64,000 nucleotides of DNA, taken from Chionis minor. Taxonomy: Eukaryota > Chordata > Aves > Charadriiformes > Chionididae. The stretch's first letter is position 1, and each line of letters opens with the position of its first letter. Position numbers and translations under genes: made by a program. The notes beneath the pieces were generated by a model. That model did no database searches, was not told the DNA's origin, and was given only the letters and a program-made list of their open reading frames with translations. Where the stretch lies: positions 70,492 through 134,491 of the forward strand of contig VZSF01001203.1 of the NCBI GenBank assembly GCA_013398295.1, read 5' to 3'. Of this stretch, positions 24,447 through 37,506 are shown one piece after another.

Positions 24447-27400
24447 GCTCTGAACCGAGTTACTCATTTCTTCCAATGGATAAAAGGAAGGTCTGCTTGT
24501 TAATCACCATCGTAGATGTATTTGGAAAAAAGACATTGTAATTCTTTGATAATTTCTTTGCAAGCAATATGAGGCAAATCCTTGCCAATGATGTTTTAAT
24601 GACAATTGCAGCAACAAGAAAACCCTCCAAGGCACTGCAGTTATTTCCATAAATGTGACAAATGTGACACGGGGGATTAGAAGTAAGGTCACAATTTTCT
24701 TACCAAGATTACCAACCTATTGCTGAATAGCTAGAAACAAGAATTCCTCTTAATCATATGTAGGTTCCCTATACTCAGTCTTTTTCAGGACTTGCAGAAA
24801 AGCATAGCCTTTTTCAAAAGCACTCTGTTTAACTTATTATGGCAGGACCAGCGTCACCGAAATTGTTGAGGTGAGATCGGTTCATACCACTGCAAGGCAT
24901 ATTTAGTCTTTAAATCCGTTCAGCATAATAGCACATATTGAATTGCTACTAAAAGCCACTTGGAGCATTTAATGCTTTTCCTTTCATCTAAATTCACAGA
25001 AATGTTTTTTAAAAGGTAGAGTTACATAAAGATGGACACGTCAGAGATTTCATTGTAAAATGAACAAAACTGTAAAATAAATGCTTTACAGAACTTTATG
25101 TGTCACTTAGAGTAAATTAATGTCTTGCCAAGGTGCCAAGATTGTATTTTGGTTTCACCCTACATTTATTTCAAGATATACATTGTGTTACATTGTGTGA
25201 CTTTGTTGTAATTAGTCATACTTTACATACACAGTAGTGTCCAAGCCATTTATTGTTTTAGAGGTATTGTCAAAATGACTTACTCTCTGATTACTGATGT
25301 TTCCAGTGGAATTATTCAGTTACCACATTAAATTGACAAAAATGTTCATTATTTGACAGAAAATAGGCGAGATCCTTTATCACTGCTGTGGCTGTCAAGC
25401 ACTGCCTTAACCCTTCACTCTAACCCATTCTATTTTTGGGCAAAGACTGCTAGGAGAGAGGGGCAATAGTTGCAAGTTTTTCCAGTTTTGTAGAATCCAT
25501 TTTCCATATGTTAAAATTCCTTTTTCTGTCAAGGCATATACCACTCTTTTAAAAGTTATCTCTTCCTCTAGGAAGAATGCAACTTCTGAGACATCATCTT
25601 GTATTCCTCAGATTTATTGGATGCAGAAAAATAAGGAATGGAATGTTTCCATTGTGAGCACTGGATATGTAGACTGAGATATGCCTTGGCATGACTCGTT
25701 TTACTCTTCTGATGCCATATTCAGGTGCAATGTAAAGCCTATTTGATCCTTGGTTAAACCCAGTTATGAAAGGTTTGTTCCTTTGTAATCAAGTCCTTAC
25801 ACTCCACTTGATGCTTGAAGTTTCGGAAACGTGGGAGCACTTCAAACTGGGTTCTGAGAGTGGGTTTAAGGTTTTAATATGACCTGTTCCAGCTGTATAA
25901 CTAATAATGGTTCTTGAGATTCTATCCCACCCCTATGCTAGCATTGTCCATTTTTAGGGTGTTATTTCCTCACCAGTCTATCAATGTAAGCAATATTTTT
26001 TCATGGGTTTCAAGGCACTTTCTCATGCATTTGCAAAGCAATAATTTCTAGAGACTTGCCAAACCAGATTGTGGTCCTTGGTTTATAGTGAAATAGTAAT
26101 TGATCCTTTCCAACACACATGTAAGGCCAGAGGCAGGGATACTTAGGTACCTAAATTCACATCGATTTCATGGGAGTTCAGGTGTATTAAAGCCAAATAT
26201 ATGGGATAATTATGTTTAAAAAAATCTAAATTGAACACAGCACAGTTAGATGTTGCTCTTTTTTCTAGGATATACAAGAAACAACACGCGTATCTACACA
26301 ATTCTCTTTCTACAGGAGATTGTTCCAACCCACTTCTTTTATGTCCTATTTTTTCATCCACTTGTTTCTTCTTCAGCAGCGCCTGCCTCAGATGCAAGTA
26401 AGACTTCAAATGTCTCTTATCTTCTAGATTGGATTTTGTCTTTAAAAAAAAGAAAAAAACCCTGAAAACCCTTGAAAAAAACCCTGTCCTGATTTCTCCC
26501 ATGTCTTACTTCCTATTTTATCTCCTCCAAAAGAATTCCTCATCCTGCTGCATTGCACCTTCTTGCCCTGTTTTCTCCTCTTCTGCCTCCATGCTACCCT
26601 TCAGTTGAATATTTCTTTCCATCAGAGAGCTAGAACTTGAGGCTGTCTACACAGTTGGGCAGAGAATGGAGATTGTTCTGCCCATGCTTTGAGCTGACTA
26701 TATAAAAATCCAGTTGTCCTTTGAAAGACATATACCAGAATTCATCCATCACTGGGGCTGCAGCAGTAATCTCAGCTCCTCTACAAGGTTCACTAGCTAG
26801 GCACAGCAGTGGCCATCTCAAAGCTTTGATTGAGATAGGATGAAACAAATTTTGCTTCCTCAAGAACAAAAGGCTGGGGCCATCAGTGGAAAGGAAGAAT
26901 CAAGGCGAAGAGGAAAGAGGATTTATAGAAGCAGAAAGGTGGAAGATAGTCTGGAGAACGCTGAGTTTTCTACTCCTTAGAAGGATAAAGAAAATGGTAA
27001 CAGCCAGTAGCTGAGAGAGTGCACTCCCCACTGAACAGTGTCTGTCCCACATGTAGCATATCACTTGTCCTAGATGTTACAGCAACACTCTTAGCGGGAC
27101 CCAGCCCAAACCCCAAGGCTCTGGTGCTCTCAGAATAGTCAGGGAAGCAATGGCCATAGGTTACCCAGAACAGTCCACTATTTCAAATGGCTTGTTTAGT
27201 GTGGCTTTCCTGGATCCTTTGACCTGCTAATTTGGACATCAGTGTCAAAACTGTCTGCCATCCACCCAGCAGGTGGATGCAGGAGGACAGGCAGTGGAGT
27301 TCATGTCTGCACACACTACAGCATTCAAGCTTGACAGTCAAACCTACGAGTTGTAATACAGCAGAACAAAGGATTAAAGTGTTTGGGTTTAATCTTAAAA

Positions 27401-30400
27401 AGATACTTGAAAAATGCAAGGCAGACTGCAGTTTCATATGCTGCAGTGCTAGGAGAGCAATTAGACCATGTTCAAGCTGTATTTTGCCATAACCTGGTAC
27501 AAGCCTTGTGTTGAGACATGATTCTGCAGCAGAGCAGCAGTAGCTATAGCAGAAAATTAAAACAAACGCCGACAGTACCATCCTCCCTCTTTCCACATTG
27601 CTGCCCTTTAAAAAAACCTCACGTATCTCTCTGCCTCACTAGAGGAATGGTACCCTGTTATCACTGGTGCAAGTTGGCCCAACTCCATTGGTTCCAAGGA
27701 TATTTATTTTTGACCCTTCAACAGTACAGAAATGGGGTTATGAAATTTATATTCAAACTGTGGCTCACAGGTTTTTTTCAAGGTATCCTTGCTCTCACTA
27801 ACCCCTTAAAGAAATTGGTATGTGTAGTGTGGGTAGTTTTAAAGTAACTAGATACAAAATAAGGTAATTTAAAAACATATGCCTTTCGTAACAGTTTCAT
27901 CAAAGAAAGGTGTACATTTTATGGTAGTCCTGACTCAAAAATTTAATAGAAAAATTTAAACAATAAATTTCAGCTAATGACATTGCTCTGAGTTAAAGAA
28001 TAATAATTTCTTATGCAAGTTACCATGGGTTTTTTTGAAGTAATACATTAACTCCCTCTGCTAACTGTTAGATTTCATGATTTCAGGTTTTTTTTTTGGC
28101 TGGCTAAGGGTATATTACATTTTATCTCTAGTTTTTCAAGCACAAAATTTCATTGGTGATAAGCAATGAAAAAGTGACACTAATGATTTACATTTCCATT
28201 ATCGTGGTCTGACCTCTCTTCAGCCACATTCAGCCAAGAATTCAGCCTTCTGGAAGTACTCCCCTGCTCTCCCACAGAATGCCTGGGAAAATCAAAGGGA
28301 CTGAGAGTGTCAGTGTTACTTTCAGTAAGTGAAAAGTTTGGCAATTTGATGTGTAGCTGGTAACTCCCGTAATGCCACAGCTTCTTTGGTATTTTGTTAT
28401 TAAGCAGGTGTTTTTGAAGGAGGACTTAGCATCAACAGTGAAATACTTTTTCATTTTTCTAGTTTTATTTCTTAAAGCTTAGTACACTTAATTTTGTAGA
28501 TGTCAGTAGTACATCTCTCCATGGCTGCTCTTTAGGACAAGATTTCCAGAGCCTGTTTCTCTGGCCACCTGGTTCTTGCATTTGGTCTCTAAAAAACTAT
28601 TTGCATTTGAGTAGCTTTTTACACTCACTCTGCAGACTTAGGGTTGGCTTCAAAGAGGAAAAACACACTAGAATTATACCCTGAAGGATATATATTTTCC
28701 AAAAATCATGTGTCATTGCTTTGTTCCTTTTGAACAAGTTAGAAACTGACTCATCTAGGAACATAATGCAGGGATGGATAAGCAGTTAGCTTAAATTGGG
28801 ATAATTATTTAATTATAAAGTAGGACCCAAAATTACGGGAAAAAGTTTTCCTTTCAAAGAGAAAAATGCTTTTACAGCTTTTCACTTCAACTTTCTGCTC
28901 CCCAAATAATGGATGTAAACACATGCCTTGCTAACAAAAATATCAATATTAGAAAATAATTTTAAAGTTTTAGGCCACATTCCGTGCCTGGTGTGGCAAG
29001 ACTGCAAAAGCTCACCTCATCTTTCCTTTTCTTGGAACATAGGCATGCGATTTACCTCCCTCCATTCAAAAGACAGACATGGAGGCTTCTCTGGGCCCCA
29101 AAGGAGAAGGGAAAAAAAGCAGGGAAGACACTATTCTGTAACTGAAACAGTTTTTCAGCCTCTCTGTGTCTTAATGAAATCTCTCCAGCTTTGGAAATTC
29201 TCTGTTGGTTCTGTTTCACTTCTGTTGCAAGAAGCCAATTGAATGGTGGATCTGGCTAGTGAAATAATGAGCCATCTATCTCCTATGTACCATCCTTATT
29301 TCTGACGTCCCTTTATTTCCTGAGTGACATCTTAACCTCAAAACTAGTAAGCAGTGTTTTTTATACAGTCTTCCTGTAGGTAAGTGAGGCTCACATACGC
29401 ATTCATGGCCACTCACAAACAACTTCTTCCAGCTCAGTGAGTTCAGACATGAAGTTCCCAGACAAGAATTTTCTGAGACCTTGCTGTCTGGATTTCCAGT
29501 TCTCCTTTCTCATGAGGGTATCAACATCATCAGTCATAACCCAAGTCATCTAACAATAGCACATATAGAATATATACTACATGATGGCTCTGTGGGGTCA
29601 TTTTTTGGCTCATGATGTTGGAAAAAGAGTGTACTGTAATAGAGGAAGAATAGCATGAGCCCTAGGCATCTCTCAAAGCCCTCTCCTCTCAAGGGTTAGG
29701 CTGTGGTATACAAAAAAGAGAAATGCAGTTTGACAATCCTGGAAGAAGTATGCAGAAACAAACACAAGGAGTTCAGTGTTATATGAAGCCTCTTAGTAAC
29801 ATGAGAGGTGTTTTTAATATGACATGACTGAACATAAAGAGAAGCAATTTAAGCACGTTTACAGATCTCTCTGGTGACTTTGGAAAGTTACATAGTGCCA
29901 AACTATTTTCTTCTGAAACAGAAGTATATCATTAGGTGCAGAGGTTGAATCAAATAAACTACAGCTTTCAAACATGTGAGTCTTGGAAAGCCATGGGATA
30001 AAACGAACTCCCACATTATTTGCAGAAGTAGTATTTTATCTTTTTCATTCTTCCTTCTGGTTCTGCATTCTAATGAATACCACAAACCAAGTCTAGGCTA
30101 ATTTAAGAGTCAGCACATGGCTTATCCCGTGACATTTTTTCTCCTCCATCTAGGTGGTATTTGAGGACTTTTTCTTAGTCTTTCTGTCATACCACAACGC
30201 AGTCAAAATTTCAGTTCAGACTGGTCAGCCAGTCAGCCTGAGGCTCTGGACATACCCACTGTTCACACTCACGTTAGCTCCATGGGGCTCGTGCAATGGA
30301 AAGTAAACTGCCCACGGTGAGCAGTTCACCCACGATAAAACTAATGGTGTTATGAACACCCAACATCCAAGTGTCTGGTCAACGGAACACTTGCCAACAA

Positions 30401-30700
30401 CATCAACATTGGAGGTGCTGCTTGTAGAGGACACAAGAGGACACAGTGATATTTAGGAGGTGGGGAATGCTGAATAGAAATGTGACAATAGGATGTGACA
30501 ATAATGAAGGAAGGCAAAAAAACTCCTGTAGGACTGGAGTGAAAACGCAGAGACCCCCTTATTGCACTATAGTACTACATCTTGGCAGTAAAGCTGTGGC
30601 CGTATTATTTGCCTTTTCTGTGACTGCCTCTCTTCATACCTGTGATTGACCTAAGCATAGCTTCTAAAATGAAAATAAGAGGAAATTAAATTCATGATTT

Positions 30701-30728
30701 TTCATAAGATGACATTCATAAGATGACA
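30701..30728. repeat. Perfect 14-bp tandem duplication
   Basis: TTCATAAGATGACA occurs twice in direct succession without change. It is a small slippage duplication in AT-rich sequence, with no other significance apparent. Confidence 0.9.
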
Positions 30729-32802
30729 AAATGCTATATGGTAACAAAACAGTTTAAAATGGCTCATCTCACGGTATTAGGAATGAGCCTCTCTATCAGG
30801 AATAAAAAAGGCACAGCTCTGTGAAAGCAACAAGGAAGACGGACATCTGATGGGTCTAGGACTGTGGCTTTATTCTGACTCACGACACATACATTTTCTC
30901 ACCACATGTAAGGAAATTTAAAATACAAATATGTATGCTATCCTGTAGAAACAATATAATAGTATATATAATCCTGACAAAGAAAGGAACATGTATTCTC
31001 AACTGAAAAATAAAGTTTATACAGTTTAAGGGCACAAAGTAAAGAAATTTTTATTTATAAAGAAGTAACATCATCTCTTGAATAAAAGTAGTCCCAAACA
31101 ATAATAAATTTCAGCACAGGTTCCATATTCTCTTCCCCTAGCCATATAAAAACTAGGTGCCTAGTGTAGGCTTGCTATATAGGCCTCTGGGCTAGCTTGT
31201 TGACATAAACATGTGGGATACCTGTTTCTCTGAGCGTATATTTTAGGATGAAGTAAACCGCCCTCTGGAGATGTCTATCTTGCACTGAGCTAAAGATCAG
31301 CCATTCAACTTTGACCAGATACCTAACTTTAAGATGGTTACGGTTAGATGAGATAAACTCCATTCTAAGTGTACACAAATTCTAGTGAAGTACAGGAATT
31401 TTAAAACTCTTATCTACCCTGTTTTATAGAACTGTACTATTTTCCTTGAATCCTATACCCTTATCTCTAAGAAATTGTTATTTTCCCTCATACTGTGTGA
31501 GGCGTGGAGAATTTGTTCTGTATTTGTGCTGTGTATAAGAGGCAATCCTCTAAAACCAGCAAAAAATAAACACATTTTTTTAGATAATATACCATAGTTT
31601 TATAACACTGAAGTCTCCACAACATCTGTAAGAGTTAGAAGTTATAGCTATACTGTTTGAAGAAAGCCCAGGTGGACAACAGCAATAACTTGCTTTGTAG
31701 TCTGTCAGGTGAATTTAATAGTAGCTCTTCTCTGGACTGTGGAAGAACTCCCGTGATTAGCTGTCAGAACAGTAATAATCAACAGCAACACACCGTTCAA
31801 TGAATCAAGCCTGGATTGTCCTGACAGATGAATCACAACTGTATTAAGTTGTCTCTGCAGTAGACAAACAGGTTAGGCAACTGATGGATTTGGCATATGC
31901 CACATCTGTGTAGTGTGGAACAGGGAGTAGCACTCTGCTTCCAGTCCTCCAGAAGCACAGCATGAGCCAGAGCACCAGGATCAGGAGCCCAGACTTCGAG
32001 TCCTTTGGGCAGGTATTGCTGCTCAGATCAGGGACAGTTTAAGTTAGCAAAACGCACCGTTTGTTAGCACAAAAACGCATTATTCAGCTAGGAACAGAAG
32101 CTGTGGGGTTTTTTACCAGAAATTAGTATCTTGGCAAAAAGCAAAACAAGAGCAATAAACCCCCCCACCTTTAAAATGCACATGTTATATAATAAACTTA
32201 CTCTTGTAACAGGAACTACAAATGTAGCAACTGCCCAGTGTCCGGATCGGTGAATTACAAAGTTGTGAGATGTCCCTGTAATACGTTCTTCTTCACCTTC
32301 ATATCATGGTTAGAGGTCACTGCTGCTGTCAGCTACAGTTGATTAAATACAACATTTTTAACTTATCTGCTTATATTTTATCTCCAAAATAAAATTTCAA
32401 ATTCGGAAAAACTTGCTTACATACAGACATGCAAAAAAGAGCATGTTGGTTTGTTTCTGATACATATAAATGCCTGTCTGCAAGGACCACCACAGATTTT
32501 TGTCATGCAGATGCATTTCAGAGCTTAGTTAATAAAGTTTGAAATCTTCATATATTCTGTTTTGAGTTGACTGCTGAGATTCAAAATCATGGGCTTTTTG
32601 TCTCTCAGTCTGTGTTTGCTATGTGAAAAGGACACTTTCTGTCCTGGGGACAAGGGATGACTAAAACAAAGGGAATAGTTAGAAACCTACTAGTGCATTA
32701 TATGCACAACAAACATGGAAATTTGTTCCGATTTTTATATATGTCAACTTGACAACTACAGCGTGTGGCTCTGCTGGTGTGGAGCTGCACATATTTACTA
32801 AA

Positions 32803-32818
32803 ACCAGAAGGTGGCATC
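32803..32818 (+). promoter_or_regulatory. CTCF-like motif
   Basis: ACCAGAAGGTGGCATC matches the CTCF core CCASYAGRKGGCR with one mismatch (A in place of the pyrimidine). It is in the same orientation as the match at 19607. Confidence is low because this is a single motif read by eye. Confidence 0.3.
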
Positions 32819-35689
32819 AAAAACTCTCTAACATTTGCAATAGAAAGGCCTGAAAGCATACACTTGAAAACCTTTATTTTTTGCTAACAGATAAAATAAT
32901 GTAAGTGTAGGGAGTCACCGCCCCTTTGTTAGTGTTGGGAATTTGGGTAAGGCAAATTTCTGGAAAATTGTTCAGAGATAGCATCTAAAGTATTATGACT
33001 CATTCAACTCACAGAAATAATTTTTATGAATCATTATGAATAAATCAGCTTTTTTGGGATTAGTAAATGCATAACAACATCATGTATGGGTATTTATTAC
33101 CCGTAAGAGTTCAGTTAGTCATCTTGGCAAACATAACAATATAGACATTATCTATGCACATTATGTTTCACTGATGCTGTCCAACTTGGCTATCCGTCAC
33201 CTAATTGGGGTTTTATCCCTCCTCAGATGGATTTTCTTCTCTGTCTCACTCCCGGATAGTACAGAAGGGCAAAGTGCCTTCTCTGTAGTAGCACTGAGTC
33301 AACCTATCCTTGATTATGGCAGGCTGCACTAGAAGCAAACTGAATGGATTTGGTTTGTGGAGACCAATGATGATCTTCCTCGTGATGCCAAAGTTTAGAG
33401 AACTATGAAGGAGGAGAAGCACCCAGAGTGAGGAGCACTGGCGGGATGACTTGCTTGCACATGCCACAGAGTGAGGACAGAGGTGAAGGCAGCCAGGTGC
33501 AAACTGGTTCATTTTGACTGTGAAGGGCAGTGTTGTTAGCATGCTGGCGGATGGTATAGTTAAGATAGCTGCATATTATGACATGTCTACTAAAATTCAG
33601 ACAATATTTAGGGTTTAAATAACTTCTTATCTAAAAATAACAATTCCAAAAGTAATGTTCTGCATAGTAAAACAAATTATGTTCATTTTCTAAGAATACA
33701 GCATTATATTCAACTGCCTTCCGTATCCAGATGTTTTGTTCATGTCATCTAACTGCTGAAATAATATTCTCAACTAGAAAACTTTACTGCAGTGTTGGCA
33801 AATAGTGTTTGATGCTTCATTCATAGTATTTATACTGCCAGCTTCCTCACTCTGGCAGACCAGATGATTGTCTACTAGTCAATAGAAGTACTCAAATATG
33901 TTCAGCAAAACTAGTTAAACTACTATTGAAGTTTTTCCTCTGACTTTTCTTTGAGGTGCAGTAAGCTATCCATTTCCTCAGCATTTTGCTACCAGTCACA
34001 ATGAATCCTAAATATGCCTTTATGGACAAAACTTCCCTTTCATCTTTGTAGTCCTGTGTAGACTTGTGTCGTCACCTCACAACTCAAATGTAGTATAATT
34101 TTATTTAAATCTACACCTGATGTATCATCTTAAATAATCCATTGATAGTTACTTATTTCTTCTCCTCTACTTCTCCTTTTAACTATTGTGGACTTCAAAG
34201 CTACAGTGTTTTCTTCTTCCTTCTTTACACAAATTCAGAAGATAAATAACCCAATTCATCTATGATTATCCTGAAGCATCATCCATCACATTATACCTTC
34301 TCTGAAATTCAAATCTTTGGTTCTGCTCTCAGATCTATCCTGTATCTCAACGCTGTGTTCATCTGCTGTCTGATTTACTGTCTTTAATGTTTGAAAGCAC
34401 TGGCATAACTTCATAAAACTTAAATAGAAAGCTGAGTGGGGTATAGGGTGTATAACACATTTAAGTTCTGCAATTTCCAAGTTTATTTTATTTTTCTTCT
34501 TAGAGAATCTTACTAACTGAAGAATTTACAAATTTAATACAATTTCTAGGGTGTGTTTTTCACTCTATTTTTGCATCCTTAGAAGACTGAGGCACACCTG
34601 AGCAAAACTCATTGACAGGAATACTAAAGCTGGCTGGCTACCTGCTCCTTTTTCTAAGTTCATCCTTTTACTTTCAGATGTCCTTTATAACACCATATTA
34701 ATTCTTCTACCTTTTTTGATATTAGCAACATTTAGATACTTTTTTTACCACATCCTACACTTAGCCATTCCTTAGCAAAACTATTCAGATTTCTTCTAGT
34801 GTTCCACCATAAAACAGGTCTCTCTCTTCATTTTTACATTGTTCTTCTGACCAGTCTTCAGCTGCCCACTATCTTTCTAGTAATGTGGTGTTCAGCACCG
34901 AGCCTTGTAATGCTAGGATTTTGGGGCACTACGTGCATAGTTACTTAGGGCAGCGTATTTTGCCTGCTCTGCCTCATGCACGTCCATGTAAAGAGCTGAA
35001 ATGCAAGGATTAGAGAGCTGCAGCCTGTTGGGGAGTAAGTGAAGGGCCATCTGCATTCCATTCTTCAGCAGGCCCGTGGAGAAAGCTCGTTCAGGCAAGT
35101 ACCTGCTTACCCTGCATTAGGCACCACACTTGCATGTCAGTTATTAAGTATATCATCAGATAATAATATATGGTAAAGCATGCTTTTTGCAATTATTTCA
35201 GAACAAGCATGAAGTGATGAGGTAGTGAAATATAATATTGGCTGTGAAGTAATTATTTGGAAGCCTTTCAAGAAAAACTGAAGGAGTGGTATTGTCAATT
35301 TTAGTGTTAAAAGTCAGAGTTTGGTGATATAGTCTAAAAGAAACATTCACTTCAGCTCTTTTCAAACAGGACTCTTGGATTATCGGCTTTCTCCAACTGT
35401 ATTGTAGTTTTCTGAAATCCGTTGTCAGAAAAAATGCAACCCACTGACCTTACTGGATACTTTTTGAATTCTCCTTATATTTCACAAAGAGCTTAGGAGT
35501 ATCATCAGCAAAGAACCAGTGTTTTCTTCACCTGCAGAAGTACACTAGAATATCTGAAAGAATATTTCTTCCCTGCATATGTGAGGTCATGTCTCTGAGA
35601 TCAGATACCTATGTGTGGCTACCAACGGTAAATGCTGTCTCACTTATAAGTGATGGCCACTCTCAAGGGAAGAAGGTTAACTGAGTTAC

Positions 35690-36742
35690 TGTGGTGGGCT
35701 CACCTTGGCTGGCCACCAGATGCCCACCAAAGCCCTCTATCACTCCCCCTCCATCAACAGGACAGGCAAGAAAATACAATGAAAAACTCATGGGTCAAAG
35801 TAAGGACAGGGAGGTCACTAAATAATTCCATCATGGGCAAAATATATTCGACTTGGGGAAATTAATTTAATTAATGCCAATTAATAACAGCGTGGGATAG
35901 TGAGAAATAAGAACAAACCTAAAAACCACCTTCCTCCCACCCCTCCCTTCTCCCCAGGCTCAACTTCACTCACAATTTCTCTACCTCCTCCCCCGGAGCG
36001 GCGCAGGGGGATGGAGAATGGGGGTTGTGGTAAGTTCATCACATGTTGTCTCTGACGCTCCTTCCTCCTCACACTCTTCCCTTGATCCAGCGTGGGGTCC
36101 CTCCCACGGGAGACAGTCCTTCATGAACTTCTCCAAGGTGGGTCCTTCCCTCAGGCACCAGTCTTTTACAAAATGCTCCACTGTGGGTACTTTCTACAGA
36201 GTGCAGTCCCTCAGGAACAGACTGCTCCAGTGTGGGTCCCCCACGGGGTCACAGGTCCTGCCAGAGAACCTTCTCCAATGTAAGCTGTCCATAGGCTGCA
36301 GCTTCTTTCAGGGCACATCCACCTGCTCTGGCGTGGGATCCTCCATGGGCTGCAGGTGGATATCTGCTCCACCACGGACCTCCATGGGCTGCAGATGAAC
36401 AGCCTGGCTCACTGTGGTCTTCATCATAGACCACAGGGGAATCTCTGCTCCAGTGCCTGGAGCACCTCCTCCCCCTCCTTCTTCACTGACCTTGGCGTCT
36501 GCAGAGTTGTTGCTTTCATATTTTCTCACTCCTCTCTCACAGTTTTTTCCCCTTCTTAAATATGTTATCCCAGAGGCGCTACCACCATCACTGATGAGCT
36601 CAGCTGTCCCCAGCAGTGGATCCGTCTTGGAGCTGGTTGGAACTGGCTGCATTGGACATGGGGGCAGCTTCTGGTATCTTCTCACAGAACCCACCCCTGC
36701 AGCCCTCCCACTACCAAAACGTTGCCATGTAAACCCAATACT
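35690..36742 (-). repeat. ERVL-type solo LTR, complete
   Basis: An end-to-end LTR of about 1.05 kb on the minus strand. The plus-strand text starts TGTGGTGGG (35690) and ends CCCAATACT (36742). On the minus strand this corresponds to a TGTATTGGG-type start (first base mutated) and a CCCACCACA end. The flanks GTTAC (35685-35689) and GTTTC (36743-36747) form an imperfect 5-bp target duplication (4 of 5), the size expected of ERVL-like integration. A TATA-like CTTAAATAT (36553-36561) marks the probable core promoter. No internal viral genes adjoin it, so it arose by LTR-LTR recombination. Frames in the LTR on both strands are not proteins. Confidence 0.85.
36080..36260. repeat. 46-bp minisatellite inside the LTR
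   Basis: Within the LTR a module containing (C)TCCA-n-GTGGGTCC followed by CAGTC-like sequence starts at about 36085, 36131, 36176 and 36225, a period of 45-49 bp. The same module recurs with a similar period in the LTR at 18.25-18.36 kb, so it is part of the family's U3 structure rather than a local event. Repeated U3 modules are commonly enhancer-like in LTRs; that role is inferred. Confidence 0.7.
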
Positions 36743-37427
36743 GTTTCTCAAAGTTTTTTCTCCGAAAATACCATGACAGATTTTAATAATGCAGTCAAGT
36801 GTGCAGGGGGCAGGAGACAGGCAGACACACTGTTATTTCTCTGAATTTTATCAACTGAAATTAGCCATCTAGTCTAAACTACTCATTAAGTTAGCCTCTG
36901 CAGTTAACAGAGACTTATATCTCTATAGAGCCATTTATCCAATCTTAAGATAAACATCTAAGATCAGTAGGATAACTCTGCAGCTGGTCTATCTCTCTGC
37001 TGACATTTGAACAATTAGTTTAGACTAAGAACTTGACCTCTAGACAGACAAATTTAAGTCATTTGAATACCACCTGTAAATATTTGAGTCTTATTTTTAA
37101 AAGAATATACATAGAAAATGCCTTTATTCTAATATAAAGAACAGAAACAGAGCAAAGGTGGAGGCCTTCAAATTGCTGGCACTCTAAGAAGTAATCTCGT
37201 CACTTACCTAATTCTTCAGAAAGGTGGAATTACCTTCCTTGAGGTTGATTAACCCATTTAAGTAGATTAACTTTATCAGTATTATTGAAACAAGTAGGAG
37301 CTCCAGTTATGTGCTAGGATTTTCTACTGTTGGGACCTGTGCAAAGGAAAGCTGAGATCAGTGAAAACCAACCAAGAGCTATAGGAAATAACGGGAGAGA
37401 GGGGGGAATTAGCAGGGCAAGAAAAGT

Positions 37428-37506
37428 TAAAAAACCAAAAAAAACCCAAACAAAAAAAAAACAAACCCAAACCCAAAAAACAATAAAACAACAAAACAAA
37501 ACAAGA
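37428..37506 (+). repeat. A-rich (AAAC)n-like tract
   Basis: The tract is almost entirely A with C interruptions (AAACCC, AAAC, CAAAA steps), a degenerate A-rich simple repeat. The basic peptide encoded on the plus strand and the aromatic-rich peptides on the minus strand are artefacts. Confidence 0.9.

Larger units (their letters stand above)
18933..35689. other. Long unique stretch between two LTRs
   Basis: About 16.8 kb without a recognisable gene or interspersed repeat lies between the two same-orientation LTRs. It has no retroviral frame, so it is not a proviral interior. Small features listed separately are a perfect 22-bp tandem duplication at 20.85 kb, a 75-bp period repeat at 24.34 kb, a 14-bp duplication at 30.70 kb and two CTCF-like words. 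All open frames are under 140 codons and without domains. Confidence 0.6.

Noticed and set aside
34891..34899. TTCAGCACC, the left half of an RE1/NRSF site
   Set aside because: The right half (GGACAG-type) is not present at the usual spacing; a 9-bp half-site is expected by chance.
36308..36751. 147-codon minus-strand frame at 36.3-36.75 kb
   Set aside because: It lies within the solo LTR and runs past its end; there is no domain.
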